Of a stretch of 64,000 nucleotides of DNA, positions 60,261 to 64,000 are shown piece by piece. How positions within the stretch are numbered: the stretch's first letter is position 1; the number at the start of each line of letters is the position of its first letter. The stretch is from Bacillota bacterium (GTDB taxonomy: Bacteria > Bacillota > Sulfobacillia > JAJZYS01 > JAJYTV01), in NCBI GenBank assembly GCA_021793645.1, contig JAJYSJ010000001.1:1-64000 (forward strand). Reading direction: 5' to 3'. Below the pieces are notes generated by a model. It searched no databases. It was given only the letters and a program-made list of their open reading frames with translations, and had not been told where the DNA came from. The translations under genes were made by a program, and so were the position numbers.

Positions 60261-60912
60261 CTACCCGCCAGACGGGGTCGGCTGCAGGAGGTGAGGGAGG
60301 GTCTGGATGATCTGCGGGCCGCTTTCAGACGCTGTGAAGAGTGCCGCGACGGCCTGCCCGTGGACGCTTGCGACGACCAGCGCACCGGCAGGGAAGGGCC
60401 AGGCGGCGCTGAAGTGCGCCGCTCCGCCGTAGGCCGCCAGCCATACGGCGACTTCGGCGTGCAGAGCAGGGGACAGTGCGGGCTCCGCCAGCCTGCGGAC
60501 GCCGGCGCCAGTACAGGCGGGAAGATGATCTGCCAGCCGGTTTCGTTCTGCGCGCCGACCTGGACGGGCGCCACCGGACCCATGACCTCCTGCGCGACGA
60601 AGCTGGCTCTGGCGTGGCGTCCCAGGACGATCAGCACCTGGGTCGTCGCGATGGTCCTTTCTCCGTTCTGGCCGACGACGTAGCTCGGAGTCCTAGTCGC
60701 ATCAAGGCCAAGGATCTGGTAGTTCGGGAAGAGCGCCCGCGCTCCGCGCTGCGTGGCGGTCGCGACCTCTCGGGGCGTCAAGGCGCGGTAGGCCTGGGCG
60801 TTCATCGCGGTCTGCACGATGTTGCCCCCGATGAGGAGAGCGCCCCGACGAGGATCAGCGCGACGCCGGCGATCAGGGGCGCAACGCCGGGGCGGCCTGC
60901 ATTCCGCCGCAT
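60261..60912 (-). pseudogene. Cassette copy B, gene 3: frameshifted homologue
   Basis: Starting at ATG 60912, which overlaps the upstream stop as in copy A, the frame reads MRRNAGRPGVAPLIAGVALILVG. It must shift near 60835-60845 to continue as IGGNIVQTAMNAQ...LIVLGRHARASFVAQ, and shift again near 60495-60510 to reach SAAWPFPAGALVVASVHG and the TAG at 60261-60263. The three segments align in order with copy A gene 3. Two frameshifts indicate a pseudogene, unless they are assembly errors. Confidence 0.7.
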
Positions 60913-61618
60913 CACCAGGAGAACCCTTGGACGCCAAGTGTACGTTTGCTCACGGCCCAGGCTTCGTCGTGCGGCAGGGAGACGTAGAGCACGTAGCCAG
61001 GGAATTGGACGGGACCGTATGCCCTTCACGGCAGGTGAACGCGCCCGCGAATCACAGAGGCGCTCAGAGTGTTGCCGGGCTGCGCTGCGTACGCCGTATT
61101 CATCGCCTGGTTCTCCACCGTGATCCGACCCTTCACCCAAACCGCCTGCAATTGGAAGGTACTGCTCCCTGACCTACGCAGCCAGACCTCATAGGCCCGT
61201 CCGTTGACGCGAGAGAGCGCCCGACGACGAGGTCCGGGAAGACCGCGCGGAATTCCGTTGTAGCGTCCTTCGGCAACGGGGCAAAGCGCAGCGAGTCCTG
61301 CGGACGTCCGCTGCCCATGGGAATGGAAATGGGCGCTGCGGCTCCAGGCGACAGACCCGCGACGCCCAGCAGGATGTCGAGAAACCCGAGCGCGAGCAGC
61401 GCGATGCCGATCCAGAAGACTCGTGGAAGGCGGCGCGGCACCGCTGCGGGCCGGCTGCCCAGCGAGAGCCAGAGCGCGCTCGGCACCCCGACGAGCAGCA
61501 GTAGGCCGAGGAGCACCATGAGCGGAGGGAAGCCGACGCTCTGCCAGCGCCAGACCAGGAGGGCGGCGCCGATCAGCACCGCCGCTGCGCCCATCGCCTG
61601 CACGAGGACCCGGTTCAC
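60912..61618 (-). pseudogene. Cassette copy B, gene 2: frameshift plus stop codon
   Basis: From GTG 61618 the protein follows copy A gene 2 (VGVPSALWLSLGSRP, RLPRVFWIGIALLAL) to FPDLVVGRSL. A frameshift near 61210-61222 is needed to continue as GRAYEVWLRRSGSSTFQLQA. An in-frame TGA at 61026-61028 then precedes GPVQFPGYVLYVSLPHDEAW and the natural stop at 60912-60914. The parts align with copy A throughout. A frameshift and an independent nonsense codon argue for true decay. Confidence 0.72.
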
Positions 61619-61851
61619 GACTGCTCGCCGCGCAACGTGCGCAGCATCTCCTCGTACTCCGAGAGGCTGATCTCCCCGGCGGCATAGCGGTGCTTCAGCG
61701 TATCCTCCGGGCCGACCGCCTGAGGCACGGGACGGAAATACTGCACCAGGCCGACGATGACGAGCACGAGACCGACTGGGATGGCCAACACGAGGAGCAT
61801 CGTCATCACCGTGAGGATCGATAGCCAGGGTGAGATTCCGGTACCCGTCAC
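61615..61851 (-). CDS. Cassette copy B, gene 1: SHOCT-domain membrane protein (78 aa)
   Basis: A 78-residue intact homologue of the protein at 59937. It has the same layout: MTGTGI start, one membrane helix, and a SHOCT domain reading GPEDTLKHRYAAGEISLSEYEEM. GTG 61851 lies after GGAGGG. Its stop overlaps the start of the broken gene 2. It is divergent from the response regulator, with a 119-base shared upstream region. Being intact while its partners are broken, it may still be expressed. Confidence 0.78.
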   Translation of the reverse strand: MTGTGISPWLSILTVMTMLLVLAIPVGLVLVIVGLVQYFRPVPQAVGPEDTLKHRYAAGEISLSEYEEMLRTLRGEQS

Positions 61852-61970
61852 AACGCGCCCTCCAATCTCTGACAGAAGTCTACTGCACGCAGCGCGCCCG
61901 CAGCGACAAGAAATTGTGAAGGTTGGTTCTTTGCGGTGAGAGGCGGGTCGGGTCATGCCATAATGCGGAC

Positions 61971-62666
61971 ATGGAATTGCACCTTGTGGTGGTCGAGGAC
62001 GACCAGCTGATCGGGCGCAGCGTCGCATCCCACCTGCGGGAACAGCTTGGCGCAGTCGTGGACGTGTTTGCAGGACTCGGAGGAGCCTCGGACGCCCTGG
62101 CTGCGGCGGACCTCGTCATCCTTGATCTTCAGCTTGCGGACAGCGACGGAATGGAGACTGTCCGCCGCGTGCGCATCACCGCGCCGGCCGCCTTCCTGAT
62201 CGTCATCACGGCGCGGGGGGCAATCTCGGATCGCGTGGAAGGTCTGCGTGTCGGGGCGGACGACTACCTCGTGAAGCCCTTCAGCCTCATGGAGTTGGAG
62301 GCTAGAGTGGAAGCGCTCCTGCGCCGCCGGGCCGGGATGTCGCCGCCCTCGGCATCAGACCTCGTGTGGGAGCGCTCTAGCCGCCAGGTCCTGAAGCGAG
62401 ACACCACTCTATCGCTCACGCCGCTCGAGTACGCGGTCTTCGCCACGCTAGCCGAGCGGCCAGAGCAGGCCCTCTCACGCGTAGAACTCCTGCGCGACGT
62501 GATCGGACCGAACGTCTACGGCTATGAGCGGGTGATCGACGTGCATGTGGGGCACCTGCGCAAGAAGTTGGATCCGGAAGATCCCTACCGCTATATCGCA
62601 ACGGTGCGCCACTACGGCTACCGCTGGGACGCAGCCCCGCCTGTGGAGATGCGCGATGCAAGGTGA
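61971..62666 (+). CDS. OmpR/PhoB-family response regulator
   Basis: A 231-residue two-component regulator. The receiver domain has the acidic pocket at D10-D11, the phosphorylated aspartate D52 (VILDLQLAD) and the lysine in DDYLVKPF. The C-terminal winged helix (LSLTPLEYAVFATLAE, then VIDVHVGHLRKKLD) is of OmpR type. It is divergent from the SHOCT cassette and may regulate it. CATAAT at 61959-61964 is a possible -10. The adjoining downstream frame looks like a decayed kinase. Confidence 0.92.
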   Translation: MELHLVVVEDDQLIGRSVASHLREQLGAVVDVFAGLGGASDALAAADLVILDLQLADSDGMETVRRVRITAPAAFLIVITARGAISDRVEGLRVGADDYLVKPFSLMELEARVEALLRRRAGMSPPSASDLVWERSSRQVLKRDTTLSLTPLEYAVFATLAERPEQALSRVELLRDVIGPNVYGYERVIDVHVGHLRKKLDPEDPYRYIATVRHYGYRWDAAPPVEMRDAR

Positions 62667-62985
62667 ACGGGAGGGCGGCATCCTAGTGCTCGTGTACAGC
62701 CTTGCGCTTTTGGCCGCCGCCTGTACCACAGCGCCTATGGTGGCTGCTCGCCCGGGCCGCCTTCTCGATCGGAGCGCTTGTCTGGCTGCGCCTGCCCGCT
62801 CGCCGGCAAAGGCTCCAGACGGCGGCCGCGTTTCGGGCGCCGGCGGTCGTCTGCACGTGAGCTATGGCGAAATGCGACGGATGTTCGAGGCTGCAGTCGC
62901 CCTGTCGCATGCAGAGCAGCGCGCCTAGTTCGCCAGACTGCGCCACCGTTAGAGCGAACGCCCGCCGCTGCCGCGGCGCGCCTTG
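62656..62985 (+). pseudogene. Possible remnant of the cognate histidine kinase
   Basis: ATG 62656 overlaps the regulator stop, as usual for a regulator-kinase pair, and opens MQGEREGGILVLVYSLALLAAA. In other frames follow LWWLLARAAFSIGALVWLRLPARRQR, like a second membrane helix, then EMRRMFEAAVALSHAEQRA. After a TAG comes FARLRHR, reminiscent of a kinase phosphoacceptor box. No ATP-binding domain is present. The pieces fit a kinase broken by frameshifts and a 3' deletion, but each is short. The 90-residue intact frame ending at 62928 could instead be a small protein. Confidence 0.35.
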
Positions 62986-63240
62986 TGGCTCATGGCGGAC
63001 CCTGTGGCGCCCAATGGCGTCCAATACGACACGATGTGCCTCTTGCGAAGCGCAAGGGACGTCCTCTTGCGTCGAATCGCCCCGTACTGTGGCTCCACTT
63101 GTCGTCTAGAGCGCAGTTCGCGCCCTGTGGACTTTGTAGAAAAGTCTGGGGATAACGTGGCGATTGCCGTCAAGTGCCGCCACCCTGATGCGATGCCAAT
63201 GCTATATACTGCCGGTAGAACGTTGGATGGGGGATGTCCG
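62986..63240. other. Intergenic region upstream of miaB
   Basis: No gene is recognised. The miaB frame stays open upstream through this stretch, but the sequence has no resemblance to MiaB N-termini. TATACT at 63205-63210 could serve as a -10 box about 30 bases before the miaB start; no clear -35 is seen. Confidence 0.35.
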
Positions 63241-64000
63241 ATGGACCTGCGGCCCACGTGCCACATTGACACCTATGGCTGTCAGATGAATGAGAACGAT
63301 TCCGAGATCCTCCTCGCGTATCTCGAGGAGCTTGGCTATACCTGGACCGACAACGTGGCCGAGGCGGACGCGGTGATGGTCAATACCTGCTGCGTGCGCG
63401 AGTCGGCGGAGGATCGGGCCTATGGGCGGCTCGGGGAATTGAAGTCCCTGAAGGCCCAGCGCCCGGAGCTCTTCATCGGCGTCGCGGGCTGCATGACGCA
63501 GCAGCCCGGTGTGGCCGAGGACATGGCGCGGCGCTTTCCGCACGTCAACCTGATCCTTGGCACGCACAATCTGCGCCGCTTCCCCGAGCTCTTTTCCGCA
63601 AGCCGGACTGCGTCGCGGCCGGTCGTGGACATCGAGGCGGAGCCGGAGGAAATGCCGCTCTTCCCGCGCGGCGTGCGCCAGGGCGGCGTGACCGCCTGGG
63701 TGACGATCCTGCGCGGCTGCGACAAGCGCTGCACCTACTGCATCGTGCCGTACGTGCGCGGTCGGGAGATGTCGCGTCCGGTGGAGGAGATCGTCGCCGA
63801 GGTAGAGGCGCTGGTGCGCGACGGCGTGCGCGAGGTGACGCTGCTCGGTCAGAACGTCAACGCCTACGGCAAGGACCTTCCCGGCGGCAGCATCAACTTT
63901 GCAACCTTGCTCTTCGCTCTCGATGCGGTGGACGGGCTGGAGCGTATCCGCTACACGACCTCGCACCCGCGCGACTTCACGCAGGAGATGGTGGAGGCCA
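63241..64000 (+). CDS. miaB: tRNA-2-methylthio-N6-dimethylallyladenosine synthase MiaB (partial)
   Basis: The first 253 codons of a methylthiotransferase are present and the window ends inside the gene. The N-terminal cluster ligands are in DTYGCQMNEND, NTCCVRESAE and VAGCMTQ. The radical-SAM motif CDKRCTYC near residue 160 holds the second [4Fe-4S] cluster. It inserts sulfur and a methyl group at i6A37 of tRNAs. ATG 63241 gives a short N-terminus, lacking the long leader of B. subtilis YmcB. Confidence 0.95.
   Translation, partial: MDLRPTCHIDTYGCQMNENDSEILLAYLEELGYTWTDNVAEADAVMVNTCCVRESAEDRAYGRLGELKSLKAQRPELFIGVAGCMTQQPGVAEDMARRFPHVNLILGTHNLRRFPELFSASRTASRPVVDIEAEPEEMPLFPRGVRQGGVTAWVTILRGCDKRCTYCIVPYVRGREMSRPVEEIVAEVEALVRDGVREVTLLGQNVNAYGKDLPGGSINFATLLFALDAVDGLERIRYTTSHPRDFTQEMVEA

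Larger units (their letters stand above)
58577..61851 (-). repeat. Tandem duplication of a three-gene membrane cassette
   Basis: Two head-to-tail units (61851-60261 and 60173-58577) carry the same gene order and the same stop/start overlaps. They also share similar bases just before the first gene (CTGTCAGAGATTGGAGG versus GACAGAGACTGGAGG). Protein similarity is clear, but divergence is substantial (68% identity in gene 1), so the duplication is old. Confidence 0.78.

Noticed and set aside
61026-61028. In-frame TGA in cassette copy B as a recoded codon
   Set aside because: No recoding signals were seen, and a frameshift in the same gene makes simple decay more likely.
1-64000. CRISPR arrays, rRNA genes and complete insertion sequences
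   Set aside because: None were seen; no repeat-spacer pattern, rRNA signature or transposase was found.

Overview
The window comes from a GC-rich (by eye mid-60s % G+C), endospore-forming Bacillota chromosome. The evidence is a complete sigE/sigG/spoIIR sporulation block, a division/cell-wall (dcw) cluster in Firmicutes order, the DivIVA/SepF/YlmG set, a Firmicutes pyrimidine operon with PyrR and PyrK, two T-box leaders, and frequent GTG/TTG starts. A MurE with the DNPR motif suggests meso-diaminopimelate peptidoglycan. Gene order resembles Bacilli such as Alicyclobacillaceae, but the genus cannot be fixed from sequence alone.

Layout. 1-1600: a less GC-rich accessory patch (an AbiJ-like N-terminal fragment and a GNAT protein) ends at the 3' side of a minus-strand tRNA-Ala(CGC) gene, with repeats that look like integrase arm sites. 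This is probably the edge of a decayed integrated element. 1783-14966: a small zinc-ribbon gene, then mraZ-rsmH-ftsL-pbp-murE-murF-mraY-ftsW/spoVE-murG-divIB-DUF881-sbp-ftsZ. murD, murB and ftsA are absent from their usual places. 15137-18246: spoIIGA-sigE, then sigG-spoIIR behind a sequence matching a sigma-F promoter. 18302-20921: ylmC, a lipoprotein, ylmE, sepF, ylmG, divIVA. 20918-24660: an orphan DNA methyltransferase and a short CcmF-type cytochrome c maturation cluster.

25656-40977: T-box-ileS, DUF5665, a DksA-like protein, lspA, rluD, then pyrR, a PyrR attenuator and pyrB-C-carA-carB-pyrK-D-F-E, encoding the de novo UMP pathway. 41059-46143: a GNAT protein, an ABC-F ATPase with an eight-codon leader peptide and competing hairpins, an S9 peptidase and a GntR regulator. 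46288-48523: a Phe T-box controlling a DAHP synthase-chorismate mutase fusion and prephenate dehydratase. 48574-51939: thioesterase, thiolase, 3-hydroxyacyl-CoA dehydrogenase, endonuclease IV. 51988-57765: GH18 protein, RqcH, and a two-domain permease with an ABC ATPase that has an extra C-terminal domain.

57755-63240 is the least conventional part. It holds DUF554, then two tandem copies of an unrecognised three-gene membrane cassette (SHOCT protein, multi-pass protein, exported protein). One copy is intact; the other carries frameshifts and a stop codon. A divergent OmpR-type response regulator follows, and its downstream partner looks like a broken histidine kinase. The window ends inside miaB.

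The best leads are the tandem cassette beside an apparently orphaned response regulator, the sigma-F/sigG/spoIIR/spoIIGA/sigE relay packed into one locus, and the ABC-F leader peptide.
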